Assembly: GCA_036874045.1 (NCBI GenBank)
Contig: CM072343.1
Span: 17,566,001 to 17,630,000 of the forward strand
Direction of reading: 5' to 3'
From: Cymodocea nodosa
Taxonomy: Eukaryota; Streptophyta; Magnoliopsida; Alismatales; Cymodoceaceae
Length of the DNA stretch: 64,000 nucleotides
The notes beneath the pieces are model-generated. The model was not told where the DNA came from. It searched no databases and was given only the letters and a program-made list of their open reading frames with translations. This document shows positions 12,994-26,010 of this stretch, piece by piece. The translations under genes were made by a program, and so were the position numbers. Every line of letters starts with the position of its first letter. The first letter of the stretch is position 1.

Positions 12994-15900
12994 ATGATCC
13001 CCCACGCCAACGCCATGGACTCCCAGATCCGTGCGCAGGACCTCGCCTCCACCTTCCTCTCCGCCACTGCTCCACCCACGATCTGCGCCGCCATCTCCGC
13101 CGTTGAGGCCCACCTCCGGCGCCACCCTTCTGACCAGAGCCGCTCCTTCTTCTCTATCTCCTTCCCCACCCTCATCCTGAAGCTCTTCGCGCTGGACTCC
13201 TCAGCCGTCGCCTGGATTGACATCCCAGAAGCCAAGGATCTCCTCTTTGACCTCCTTAAGCCCGACGGCGTTCTCTTCTCTGCAATCACCGCCGTTGACG
13301 CACATTCGCTTGTCAGGTACTCGTTCCCAATCGAGCGGTTGCCGGAGTGGATGAGGTACGCGCTTCTCCGTGATAGCGAGCATCGTGCGGTGCTGTTGGA
13401 GATTTGCCCTCTTTTTAAGTCTAGGGTTAAGGAGGATCAGCTTCAGCTGAGCGTTTTTGAGTACTATATGTTCTGGTTTGCCTACTCTCCCATTTGCAAA
13501 GGTAAAAGTCCGAACTGGAATTCCAATGCGGTTGCGGCGGCAATGAATAGTAGGAAATTGAGGAGGCCTCTGTTGGAAAGTTGGGCTTCGGCGTTGCCTG
13601 GTTTGTCGAGCGGGAGGCAGAAGGACGTCCAGAAGACGGAATGTAGCTTGTACATGAGACTTTTTTATGCGTATTTGCGAGCATTTGTTCCCGAACGTGC
13701 TGGCAGTGGGCTGGGTTCTTCTGTTCCGTATCGCAGCTCATTGTTGCATTACTCAGAAGGGTATGACCAGTCGGCGATGCTACGAGCAGAGTTCTTGGTT
13801 CACACGTTTGTTCAATTTTGGATGGTTGATAATGATTTCTCACCGCTTCCTGTGAGTTTGTGTCGGTCGTTTGCTGTGACTTTCCCACTAAGAACGGTTT
13901 TGGGTGATGCTCCTCCTTCTTCAGTTCTAGGTGAAGTGCTAAAGCTGTTTGTGAAGTACGTTAACAGTTGCATGATTCCCTTGAAAATGGGTGGTGATCT
14001 AGGTGGCTATGCTCAAGGATCGCATGCGATGATCAAGAGTTGTTGTAGTGATATTGATCAAACGTGGAACTTAGTGATGCGGAGGCCCTTGTATAGGTTC
14101 ATATTGAGGACCTTTTTGTTCTGTCCATTGAGCTCTTCTTTGAGGAATGCTTCTCAGGCCCTTTCTTTGTGGACAAATTACATGGAACCTTGGACGTTCA
14201 CTGCTGATAATTTCACTGAATTGGACCCTTCATTGGGTGCAAAGAACGGTGATAACTCACAAAAGAGAGAGTCCAAAGGCAAAGAAGAAAGCAAGCGGGG
14301 AAATGGGAGATCCAGATGGCAGTCTCATTATTCCCCTGCATGGCAATCTTATGTCATGTCCAATTATCTTTTTTACAATTCGCTGATTGTTCATTTTCTA
14401 GGATTTGCACACAAGTTCCTTCACAACAATACAGAGATAGTAATTCAAATGGTGCTAAAGGTTTGATTTTGCTCTTTTTATTGTAACAATATAACTTTCT
14501 TCATATGTACATTAACTATGAAAATAATCTGACGAATTTATTTACATTTTGTTGTATGATTATTTCTCGATCTTTGGAAGGATCACATTTCTCAATTGAG
14601 AACTTATTACTTTTATTAGCTACATATGTGAGGATGTGACATCTGTGATTAGGTTAATGCTCTATGTCATTTCTCTTATAGTCACTTTGTAGAAAATTCC
14701 ACTTGTTTTTTAGCATCCAACACATCATGTCATTTACTTGAGTTTGATGGACCTGAGAATTTTCATTCCTTTTTTTATCGTGTTTATCTATTGAATGCTC
14801 TCTTTTTCTAAAATTTTTTCATCAGTTTTTATGTAAAGAAAAAAGCTAACCTGTATAGAGTCAGAAGAAATATCCAGTAAAAATTACATTAATTTATTCT
14901 TCATAAGACTGATACTTATATAGGTGATTTCTAGAATATGTTTTTGTTTATGACCAATCAACCGAGCACACACTATTGCTAGCTGAGGGTACAAGTAAAC
15001 ATGCAGATTGTAGATGACATGGGTCTGCATGCAAATACGGAGGGACATGTTGGCAGTCTATGCCATGGCTTAGAGAATGCAGGTGTGGTTGCCAATGCCC
15101 CTGGTGGTGTTGGAAGAGGTTGGTGATGCTATGGGTGTCTTTCTGGCCAGTGGCTGTGGACATTAGCTGATGGGAAGGCCTGCTGGAGGGTTTGGGGGTG
15201 GGAGGAATAGACTGGTGAGAAGGGCTGGTGGTGGCAGGTGGCAGAAAAGGAGGGAAGTTGGTGGTGGAGGGCTTTGTTCCCTTTTGTGTGTTTTGTGCCA
15301 TGTGGAAGAGAAAAATTATTACTTGTAATGGTAGATTACATATTTATAGGGTTTGGCTAAGTCAATCTTAATAGATAGAAATAACCATAATATCTCTAAC
15401 ATATCTATTTCTTATATTACTATCAATATTTACCATTTAGAAGATTAGACTTGCATCATTGTATGACATAGATTTTCCTCGCACAGGTATTAAATGTTCT
15501 GACATCATCTACAGAGCTGCTGGATCTTATAAGGAACATCGATACTGCCTGTCATTCTCAATCTGCAGGGTCCTCCTCAGGCTCTTCTAATAGTTATTAC
15601 AAATTTATTCCATCTATACGGGAGCAATTGCAGGTAGTTTATTATCTTTTAATCACCTTCAAAATTACTATTTACTATTATATTACTTATTAAGAAGAAA
15701 TTGTTGTGGCCTTGTGACTCGACTAGTTTGCTTATACTTGTATACTAGGCTGATTTTGTTACATTCGGTTTTTTTTTTTTTTTTTTAAATTTCTATTGGT
15801 GTGGGGTGTTTTGGCAATTTCAGTCCTTTTCCTCATATTTTAGACATCACTTGAAGTTTGAATGCTTTGGCAGTTTCACCTTAACTGATATTCTTTGGTG

Positions 15901-17111
15901 TGATCAGGATTGGGAGGATGGTTTGTGCGAGACTGATGCTGACGGTTCTTTCTTGCATGAAAATTGGAACCATGATTTGAGGCTTTTTAGTGATGGTGAA
16001 GATGGAGCACACCAGTTACTTCAGGTAATTGTCAATAGATTATAAAGACTTGTTTGGACAAGGTCATTTATTATGATATGGGCATTGCAACTAGGCAATT
16101 GGAACATCTGAGTATTATTATAGGTCTGATGACAGATTATCTCGTGATTAGTAAAGTAAATTATTTTTTGAGGAATCATGCATTTGGTTAAATTTTATGC
16201 TAATGTCTAACTTTGTATTGGGCCAAAAGATGCACAAATTAGGAAAGAGCTAATTAGTGTAAAAGAAATTAAAAGTGGAGAAAGATCTAAAATTACGTAG
16301 TTAGAAATTGTGAGAAAAGATTTAAATTTATATAATTTAACTAACCATATATAAAAAAATATGGAAGAAAAGGATTCATGTGTTACTTGTGAGATTATGG
16401 TTCAGCTTGTTAGTTACTCCAAATTTGTATTGTTCAAAAAAATATCCAACTTTGTATTTTTATTTCTAAGCAACGGCCAAATATTTTTTCCAGCTGTTAA
16501 TTGTCCGAGCCGAGCCTGAGATCCAAATTATTTCTGGTGATAAGGAAGCACAGAACCTTCAAGTTTTGGCTTCTCTCAAAGCTCAGAAGAATTTGCTGTT
16601 TGGTACAACTGAAAGGTGGTCTGTATCACCACCTCTGACCACAGATGATTCGAGCCCCTTGCAAGAACGTGATGAGATATTCACACCAAAGCATCCAGGT
16701 GTAGGGAGGCGGACTTGGGCAGATGTGAAGTATAAAGGTGACTGGATGAGGCGACCATTCTCGGAAAATGAGGTGGCATGGCTTGCAAAACTTCTAGTCC
16801 GCTTGTCGGACGTGTTGAATGAGTTTCTTGGCCTCAACAGGGACGGAGGCTGTGAAGAGACTGCTGGACCAACCTACATCGTCGTTCCTTCTACGGAATT
16901 TGATGGTGTATACAACTTGAAGGATGCCATCAGGATGTTAGCGGCCTTTGTTGGCTCTTGGATGGCGGCATTGGTTAAATTGGTCTTGAAATTTACAAGA
17001 GAACGGGGATGGAGGATAAACCTGAGAGTGCTGGCATCTAAGAAAGTCATTACGGCATTTTTCATTTTAGCCGTTCTTGGTGTACTAAAGAGGGCAATAG
17101 GACTGTGTTGA
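12994..17111 (+). CDS. Sphingomyelin phosphodiesterase 4-like (neutral sphingomyelinase 3 family) membrane protein
   Basis: Exons 12994-14460, 15487-15633, 15908-16024 and 16494-17111 join in phase into 782 residues. Family hallmarks are WFAYSPICKGKSPNW, SLYMRLFYAYLRAFVP, PYRSSLLHYSEGYD, VDNDFSPLP and RRPLYRFILRTFLFCP followed by LWTNYMEPWT. The C-terminus is a hydrophobic segment of about 20 residues (KVITAFFILAVLGVLKRAIG) ending four residues before the stop, which predicts a tail-anchored ER or nuclear-envelope protein. Animal SMPD4 is reported as a neutral sphingomyelinase, but plants have little sphingomyelin, so the plant substrate is unknown to me. A second in-frame ATG at 13015 has a better start context (GCCATGG) and could be the real start, giving 775 residues. 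Confidence 0.88.
14461..15486. other. Intron 1 of the SMPD4-like gene
   Basis: A 1.0-kb intron. It contains a locally GC-rich block (about 14990-15300) with a 117-codon minus-strand open frame starting with ATG at 15301, rich in Pro, Ser, Thr and His. I recognise no domain in it; it may be transposon-derived. Confidence 0.45.
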
Positions 17112-18152
17112 CAATTCCAGGTTGGTGTGGCTTAAATTCCCAGTTTTGAGATTATACTACGAGCAAATAAGAGTTCTTAATATCTTTTGAGTTACCAACA
17201 ACAAAATAGAAAGAAAATCCTAGAAAAAGGAACAGAGGAGAAACTGTACAGGCTTGTAGAATGTATACAATTTTTTATTGTTTCACCATATATAGGTTAT
17301 AGATAATAGTTGGCAACTGTATTTTTACGTTGCCTTAGGTTTTTTTAAGCTTGCATTACTGAATTTTCCACTTTAATAGGACAGGGGTTACAAATTTCAG
17401 ACTGATATGATTTAAGTAGAACTTGGGTTTTGTTTGGTTGATCTGATCGAAATTGAGTAATATTTTTAAATTTAAATATAATATTTGTATGTCCATTTCT
17501 TTGGAATTTGACTGCATAAATATTCATTGAAATATCATTCAACTAATCAAATAAACCTTAAATACGGAATAGATTATATAACACATTTTTTTTTCTTTGT
17601 TTGTCTAATATTGTAATTTAGTCAGGAATCTGATTTTGACTACGTTACATGTAAGACTCTGGTGTGCTAAATGGAATGATAATGCTATTACTTGTTTGAA
17701 AGAGAGTTGTCTGATATGATTTATTGAACTATCACGTGTCTGATAAATTGGAAGAGTTCAAATCTCTATAAATTTTGATAGATTTTTATTAGTACCTATC
17801 TATATGTACATCCTGAAATATTCATTTAAATTAGAAAACTATTAAATTGCAATAATTAAAATTTAGTTTTAATTCATGTAGACAAATCACCAGAAAAATA
17901 TTTATATAGGTATATTCATGAACCTTCCTGTAATGGTATAAAAAAAAGCCCAACTAGCCATTTATGTAGGTGGTCTTTCCTCGTTAGGATTTCGTAAGGG
18001 AAGTGACAAGTTTATACCTAATAAAATCAACCAAACAATCATTATTAACCCATTTCAATTTCGAGTTCAATAGAAAGATTCATTTTTTAGGTTGGTGAAA
18101 TCATCGCCTTAGATGGTATTCTGAATGTTTACTCATCTTTAAATGTCATTTA
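17112..18152. other. 3' flank of the SMPD4-like gene
   Basis: AT-rich; includes the probable 3' UTR. No gene or clear repeat seen before the Harbinger element. Confidence 0.5.
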
Positions 18153-18602
18153 AGACTTGTTTGTGGAAAAATGAAATAGCAGGAAATACTTGAAACAATG
18201 AAAAATGAATATGACATGATATAACAAGAAATATATGGTTGTTTGTATATACATGAGAAATGATATGAAATGACGAGAATTTTGAGGTGTTTATGTAATC
18301 ATAGGAAATGATAAGAAATATATTATTTAATAATTTTTAAAATATTAAATAATAAATTAATAAAAATTACTATTAATTTGAAAAATAATATTTTAAATAA
18401 TATAATATATATTAATAATTTACCAAATACCTATGAACACTTAAAATAACTTATATATAATATACATATGTGAAATAACTTATCACTACAAATATAATTT
18501 ATTACAAGTAATTTTTAACAAAAATATTACATGTTACATATTATTTCTTTCCTATATAGAATACATAATTTGTTTATATATTATATGAGTTATTTTTTTT
18601 CT

Positions 18603-19720
18603 TTATTCTATACTCAAATGACAACGTATACTTTCTTTTTCAACATTACTAACAAGTTCTTCAAGTAGATTATCAACATTTTCTTCAATTAATTCATCTA
18701 CTAAATCTTCAAATAAATCTTTTTGATCTATTCTTCTAATGAAATTGTAAAGAAGATATGTTAAAATAATCTGCACTTGTGTCTTAAACATATATTCTAA
18801 TAAAATGACAAAATAATGTTTAATCATTTCCAATGTACATTTAATTACATTTCTCAATTGTGAATGTTTATAATTTAAATTCTCCATTACATTATTAGGA
18901 ACTTAATTCTAATCATATTTTGATAAGTAATATCGAACACTTTAAAATAGAAAAATAAATTTTAGATGATTTGAAAATCTTGTATCTACTAAATAATATT
19001 TATCTACATAATATATATAATATTTAATACTTTATACAATTTAATATTAAATTATAAAAATCATGTAAACTAAAGTAATGTTATACCAAGTGGAACTTTA
19101 AATTCATGTAATAGAGACGTAGTATATTGTAATATTCTAGCATATACAACTAATCCTTCTCATCTTATAACAACGTATATGATTTTCATGTTAAAATTAT
19201 AAGATGCTAATACATTTTATGTTAATTTTCGTTTTCTATTCTTGTATCTAGTATTTTCTTATCTATAAATTATAATATTGACATATGTACCATCAATAAC
19301 ACTAATGCAATCTTAAATAGAAAAAATGTTAGAATGTTAATAATATAATGTCAATTTTATAAAAAAATATTATTAATGAAATAAAAGAGAACATAATATA
19401 ATAAACATATTATCTTAAAATATAGGAAGACATTTAGATCTTTTTGAATTTTAATTGATGTTGATGATAAATGCTTTGTTATAAGTATATGATGTAATAT
19501 GATAATAGAATTTACAATTTCATTAAAATATATGTTAATTGTCCAAATGGATCAACAAAAATGTTCACTTATAACTTCATATTGTTGATTCTAACGAACT
19601 ATAATAAGAAAAATTGTCAATTTCTTTTAACACTTATACTTCAACTATCTTATATTACCCTTTCTTTTTTAAGTGAGATATTGATAAATCTAATGATCTC
19701 TTAATATAATGTTATCCTTT
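18603..19720 (-). pseudogene. PIF/Harbinger DDE transposase remnant
   Basis: Reading the minus strand across stops gives the family order. First is a helix-turn-helix-like stretch near 19.5 kb. Then comes DCISVIDGTYV at about 19290, containing the first catalytic Asp. NVLASYNFNMKIIYV follows at about 19200, then YYLVDTRFSNHLKF. Last is the C-terminal NYKHSQLRNVIKC and LLYNFIRR block, which survives as a 94-codon open frame ending at 18603. The matching conserved form in active elements is RHSSLRNVIER. Multiple stops separate the blocks, so no functional transposase is made. Confidence 0.8.
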
Positions 19721-20639
19721 TCTACTATTTATTAGTTTGGTTGTTTGAAGAATAATATTTACAATGAAATGTGCAACAATTCCATACATTCTTACAAGTA
19801 ACTGTAATAGCCTACATCGTCTTCGTCGTCACCTTTCTAATTGTCATTGTGAATATTTTTAGTTATTCTCTATATAGATAACTACTTGTAAACATAAATA
19901 TTTCAACAATTAATATAAATATACGAACGAGCTAGATAATTCAAAATAAACATATCAATCTAATATAACAATCTAAGTAGATGTCAATTGTACATGTCTA
20001 ACTATGAAACATGCAACAATAAAAATAATAAGTTTAATAAGAGTCATCACTTCAATAATAATCATAACTTCACATTTTACTCCATTAGCAAGTCATTACT
20101 TTTTATAGTAATAAAAAATACATTTTTTATTGGAATTTCTAGTAATTCCATTACCAATATTTACTCTTTATTCGTAAGATCCTCAATTTCAAGGAGTACG
20201 AGAATACTCTTGATTCTAACCTTTCGTTTCTTTTCTCACTTTAGATTTTTGATGTATTTCATCTTGTTTTACAAACTTCTAGACAACATTACTAAGTTTC
20301 ATTGATTGACCTTGTAATGGATTGAAAAGATTCAACATGTGGTCAAACTCTTTTCTTTGATCTTCCTTCTAATTACATTTTCTATAGTAAAAAGGCTTAG
20401 GTTACCTTCATCCTTTGCAACATCAAGAAATATTGAAGAAACCTGAGTATTCAAAATAAAAAAAATATCCACAAGTTCTAAGGGATCTACATCTTATGTG
20501 TCTTGCAAATCTTAGGAAACTTGGTTATTAACTCTAATAGCCATATTCTCATCAAATAATATATATAACTCATCATATATTATACATAGTTTTCTTATGT
20601 ATGCTTTACATTTTAGATGTTACTATAAGAAATAAATAT

Positions 20640-20960
20640 AGAAAAAATATTATTATTTGAAAGTTCACTATCAAATGAATAATACAAAATAAAATATTTC
20701 ACCTACACAAATTCATCCTAAATTTCTTTTGAAATGTCGATGTAATCACAAATGTAGTCTCACTCCCATTCACTTTACTTTAAAATTTTGATATAATTTT
20801 TATACATTGTCTTTCAAGTATTCATTCTACTTTCAACATATTTTTTCTCAACATTTGCTTAAACCTTATTATTGTACTTTGTAATCACTTTATTTCATGT
20901 ATTCGATTTGATCTTCCCATCCTATTATTTTCTTAAAAAATACAACTTTATAGGTAAAAA
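20640..20960 (-). pseudogene. Myb/SANT-like ORF1 remnant of the Harbinger element
   Basis: Minus-strand frames near 20.7-20.9 kb read VESRMNT-KTMYKNYIKILK and then SEWE-D-ICDYIDISKEI-DEFV. This resembles the Myb/SANT-like domain protein that accompanies PIF/Harbinger transposases. Several stop codons interrupt it. The assignment rests on pattern similarity and on the expected position upstream of the transposase. Confidence 0.5.
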
Positions 20961-22851
20961 GGAAACCTACCATATATAAATAAAGAATTAAGAAAGAACA
21001 TACCATATGTAGTAATTAGAATCTCTAGTAATAACATTCCTTTTATTCAAAGATTTATAACTTACATATCCAATAACAAATTTTAGCAATTAGAGTCTTG
21101 TTAGAAAGATCAAAAAGACTACAATCTAAAACAAAACTTAGCCCAAATACTATAATGAACTAAATATTGTATACATGTCCAACTTCTGAATATTAATAGG
21201 TGTATTGTAGTTTTGCAGAAAAACAGTTTGGGTTCACCAAATTCTAAAATTCACAACTTTATTTCTACTACATGAAATTCAGCATTCTTAACGCCTATTG
21301 AAAGATCTCAAGGGACAAACAGTAAGGTATTCTATTAAGGAAAAATACTAAACAACAAAGATAAGTATATAATGACAATAGGTTTCGTTACAACATCTCT
21401 CAATATATCTCACGGGGCAAATGTGCATAATACAGAATTTCAACAATTCTATTTTAATTTGTGTTAAGATATTCTGATTTTGGTCTCTTTAGAAAGAAAA
21501 ATGAATTTGTGTTGAAATGCAGACCACAATAGCAGTAGATTGATTTTTAACAAGTAGAGTGCAAGCCAAAGGTGCAGAAATTAGTAGCCCTGTCCTTACT
21601 TTCAAAAATCATAACTTTCTCTACGCATCTTAAAAAAAATACATGCTTACTCTTGTTAGAAAAATAATTCTACGTACTTAAAGAGAAAAATATACTTTAA
21701 ACAAGTTTAACAAGGTAATTGTTGCAGATTTTGAAGGACACCACTGATACAGAAATTGAAAATGTCGAATTCTGCAAAACTTCACCCATGCACTTTTCTA
21801 TAAAAATTGATTCTGTTCATTATCAATGTCTATAATTTATGGAATCAATGCTAACCCGAGCTCAAAATAGGTATATTCACATTCATACATTACCCACAAT
21901 TTCCTGGTTGCTTATATGAAATTAGCAAGTCCACTAACACAACGACATATAAAATTGCCACCCATTTCAGCATGCATATGGCTATAATTAAAGTTTCCAA
22001 TAACATACGAATATCGCACTGATAAGTTCAATCTACTATATATGGAAAACTACAAAAACTACTACTAACTAACAATAACTTTAACTAAATTGAAATAACA
22101 GTAATGCTAACAACTTATGATGATTAGCTAGCATGTGACTATGGTTTTTTCTCATGGTTAGTGAATAGCACTGAACTAGTTATCTTTCAAGGTGTTGTGG
22201 TGCTCTCCCTTACAAAAAAATTAACAATGTTGCAGAAATTAGATGGTTCAACAATTAACAATGTTGCAAAAATTGCAGCAAACAGAAAAATTATTGCAAA
22301 CAGCAGCAAACATTTAAATTGCAGCAAACAGAAAAAAAATGGAGATATTGTGACCTCCCTTTACTGGTTTACTTACCCGTTTATTAATGAAATATTCAAA
22401 GATCTATGTTAAATTAAAATAGAATTATAAACAAGTGCATCATCACTTTGATACTTTTTAATAAATTCTATCATTGTAATGCATCAATAGTTATATCGAC
22501 AAATTTAAACTAATAGGTCAAAGAAACCATTGAAATTGAACAAGTGTGCCATTGCCAAAGAAACAAGTGCGTCATTATAAATGTTGCATATCATATTGCA
22601 TTAACAGGGCATACTTTTCAATACATAAACCCTAAATTTTCATCCGATATTTCTATGATAACAGGGCATATCTTCCAATATAGATGAAACAAAGTGAGAA
22701 AACTCAAAATAGATAAATCGATAAGGAAACAGATAAACAATTGATGAGATTTGTCCCATTGAACTCAAGACAGAGATTAGGAAATGGGGTTGCAGCGATA
22801 CCTCAAATGGCGAACGGAGTCGAGTTGTAGCGACGGGATGTATCGATTTAC

Positions 22852-22993
22852 GACGACGACGACGACGACAATGTGTGACAACAATGTTCGAGGATGTGTC
22901 AACACGACGATTGTCTTCAAAATGGGGTTTGTGCGAGGACAGCGAGGGTTCTGGCTCTTAAACAACAGTAGTGACGAAGACGACGACGACGAC
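22852..22993. repeat. Two short GAC/CGA trinucleotide runs
   Basis: Runs of CGA/GAC triplets at about 22852-22868 and 22974-22993 lie in the GC-richer right end of the Harbinger element, probably in the 5' leader of its minus-strand transcript. Confidence 0.7.
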
Positions 22994-23227
22994 GTTTACG
23001 ATAGGGAAAGAACAACGCAAGGATGGAAAACGCGAGTTCGAGAAAGAGATTACTGACCATTGCAGAGGAGGGGGAGGGGGGAAAAGAAACTTAGGTATTT
23101 ATATACTGGGAAAGGGAAGGGGGGGAACAATTTTATGGCATTATTAACTGCACAAACATGGTACACAACAAGAAATGGGAAAAAATTCCTTTATTTCCTG
23201 TCATGTCCCATGTACACAAACCTCACC

Positions 23228-23803
23228 TTAGCTTTCATAAACCCCAAGGAATAATTGATACATCAGGCATAAATCCCGTTGGATGCTCATGTGTCTTGAG
23301 GTAATTTTTGTTTGATTCCTACAGAAGGCATGATTAGAGACTAGCTCAGAAATAAAACCTCAAACCAAGGTTGTGACTTTCTGGACCATGAAGGTTGACA
23401 TTACCTGAAGAAACGAATAGGCATGACTGTCGTTTCAAAAATGGAATTCAAAGAGACTTTGAAAAGTAGATAAAGAAGGGTGAGAAAGCAATAAAGGTGC
23501 TGTAATAATTGTTGAACTTCTTTTTGATCCCCATCAGAACAAAAAACGGAATGAGAACAAAGGGTAGGATTCATGGACGATCACACATCGTTCACAATCG
23601 GTTCATGGCTTATCTATCTCCGCATCACAGCTTTGCACACATCGGTATCGTTTGAAAAGTTCCTAGTTACATCTCCAATCTCTTGGATTCAGGGCAAACA
23701 ATGATTCAAGAAAAGGTTGACATGAACGTTCATGTTTCTCTCTGACCAGCAAAGTGAATGATCAATCACCTGGAATGTGGTAAGGCATCATGCCATTCAA
23801 TAA
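23228..23803. other. 3' flank of the SUB1-like gene
   Basis: Probably the 3' UTR and downstream region of the minus-strand gene that ends at 23804. No other feature recognised. Confidence 0.5.
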
Positions 23804-26010
23804 TCAGGAAGAGCTTGACATGTTGCAGTTGTTATTCTTCCTCATAAGCTCGATGCTTTCGGCGATTGTTGAACCAGATGTTCCAACAAAACCTAAAGAT
23901 GCACAGCTACAGATTGTTTCCTCTAAATAAAGACTAATGTCGGGTAAAACCGGTTTACAGCTATCAAAATCTTCTACCATGTCAAGCTTGATTGGCAAAA
24001 AACTAGATCTCAATCCATGTTTCGCAGCCCTGATATTTTTTGCAGTCTGTAATGAAAAATCATCGCCTTCTTTAAGAGTGTGAAGCTTAAAGAAATCAGA
24101 ATCATTCATCAGATCAGCTAGGTAACTTCCTGTCCAATTAGATGAAGGAAGGTCCGTCATGACAAATATGTTAATGGGGCCACTTGATTTGTTATCCTTG
24201 TACTCCACTTGCAGTGATCCTATTGTTTGTTTAAGTGCCGAAAATGTTGTCTTCCAATGGTTCTTGAACTGTCCGTCTAGTAATCTTAACTGTGCACAAA
24301 GGAAAGGCTTCTTTATCTTGTTCATAGCATAATCTTTACCTGCCTTCCTTATTTCCGGAACAAAAGGTAAGTATTCAATCTTTTCAAGTAATGACAATAT
24401 GCCTGGATTGCTTGGAGATTTAATGTCGATGTACAGCTCTGAACCTTTGTATGGTGCTGTAAAAAGGCTACCAAAAGACAGCACTGTTGAAACCTCTGCT
24501 TCGGAGCCCATCCCAAAAGCTTGAGAAACATCTCTACGTCTCCTAACATATGAGATCTTTTTCTTTCTTTGCAGTTCCTTATCTGGCTGGAAACTGTCTA
24601 GAATACCATCATCATTTTGACTGTATGTCCAAACAGTTGTTCTACAATCTTCTTCTACAGCATACATGCAATTCCTGACGTTACCTTCTAAACCAGAAAG
24701 CAATGATCTGCACTGCTTGAAATTTGTTGGCAATGAATCCCAATAAGAGCAAGCAATATTCATCCTCATGTCACACCACACTGAAGCAAACACTCTAAAA
24801 TCAATCGTTTTGACAAATAAGGGAAGATCAACAATGTCTGCCATTGAAATATACCTGCCGAAAATGAAATGAAATGCAGGTATTGGTTTGATTATCTTCT
24901 TTATGCAGAATAATTAAACAAAAACCATGGCATGAAACTACAACGAGAAAAAATCAATTTGGATTTATAACAGAAAGATAAACAATGGAAGCTATGTTTT
25001 TACTTAGACAACTAATTCAGAAACTTATGGTGGAAAGATTCTATTACTAAGATTCCTTTTCAGCAAGCACATGTTCACAGTTCAGGTTCATAAAAATCTT
25101 GCCATCCATTTACAATCGCATTATTCACAAACCATTGCATATGGTGCAGCTTATACATCAGAATAATGTTTCCTTCCTTATGTTTGTGTAAATGATTCTT
25201 TCCTTGAAATGAAATAGCTTAACATGTAGAATGGCACATTGACATTTTTCCAAAAGATAAAATCCTTAACTACTTATCCGCTGGTTTACTGATACAAAAG
25301 AAAAATTATATTCGTTTTTCAAGATGATATATCCTTGATATAACTATTTCTTAAATATCCCTCATCTACTGATAAATGTCTTTAATATATCTGACAATGT
25401 TCTTGTATTTCCTTTCTATTTGTTGTCGTTTGTCACCGTCCTTAATCACAGTTAAGAATTTATTAAAAGACTGTTTTACCCTCGTGTCATATATTAATCC
25501 TAAAACGAATGACTAAAGTAAAAACAATAAAACTCACCTTCCTCTCCGAAGCAACTCCATGGCATGATCCCACACGGACCTACGAAGCTCGCTAGGGCTG
25601 GAAACCCTAAACTTGGGACAACTCCCCAAGGCAACCGCATGGTGATCAAGCACAGGCGGGACAACGAGGGTTCGGTTGAGTATCGCCGCCATGACAACGG
25701 CATTCCTGAACTCTGACAGCTGGTTGCTGAATCCACTGTGGGGGGCGTAGAAGAGAAACTTCTCGTCACCGAAGGGGCCGTTGGTGCACTGCGGGAATTG
25801 GGTAGGCTGTGGTTTCCGGGTGGCGGAGGAGGGAGCCGGGTTGAGGACGAGAGATCTGAGGGTTGACGAGGAGGTGAAGCAGAGGAGGAGGACGAATAGG
25901 AAGAGGGAGGTGAGGGTACAAGGTGGTTTGGAGAAGATGCGGAAGACATGGGGAGAGGCGAAGGTGGTGGATTTCTTCTTCCATCGGCAGGTGAGTTTGC
26001 TAGGAAACAT
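23804..26010 (-). CDS. SUB1: SUB1-like protein, O-fucosyltransferase-related family, type II membrane protein
   Basis: Two exons, 26010-25538 and 24854-23804, join in phase into 507 residues. A basic N-terminus (KLTCRWKKKS) and a hydrophobic segment at about residues 23-45 (LTSLFLFVLLLCF) predict a single signal anchor, so a Golgi or ER lumenal protein. The APHSGFSNQLSEFRNAVVMA block, LNRTLVVPP, and the C-terminal CASLGFVGTSGSTIAESI block are the nucleotide-sugar-binding pattern of O-fucosyltransferase-like proteins. Overall it resembles Arabidopsis SUB1 (SHORT UNDER BLUE LIGHT 1, annotated as calcium-binding), which acts in cryptochrome and phytochrome signalling. An in-frame stop just upstream supports ATG 26010 as the start; the GTG at 26019 is not needed. 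Catalytic activity is not established for this group. Confidence 0.82.

Larger units (their letters stand above)
18153..23227 (-). mobile_element. Decayed PIF/Harbinger DNA transposon, nearly full length
   Basis: About 5.1 kb, a normal size for autonomous plant PIF/Pong elements. The proposed ends are flanked by TTA on both sides (18150-18152 and 23228-23230), the usual 3-bp target for this superfamily. The terminal sequences share a GTTTGT core in inverted orientation, and both have AGGAAAT a little further in, so the inverted repeats are short and degraded. Two ORF remnants run on the minus strand in the usual order: a Myb/SANT-like protein (about 20.65-20.95 kb), then a DDE transposase (about 18.6-19.7 kb). 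Both are riddled with stops. The interior is extremely AT-rich. The exact ends are inferred. Confidence 0.7.
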
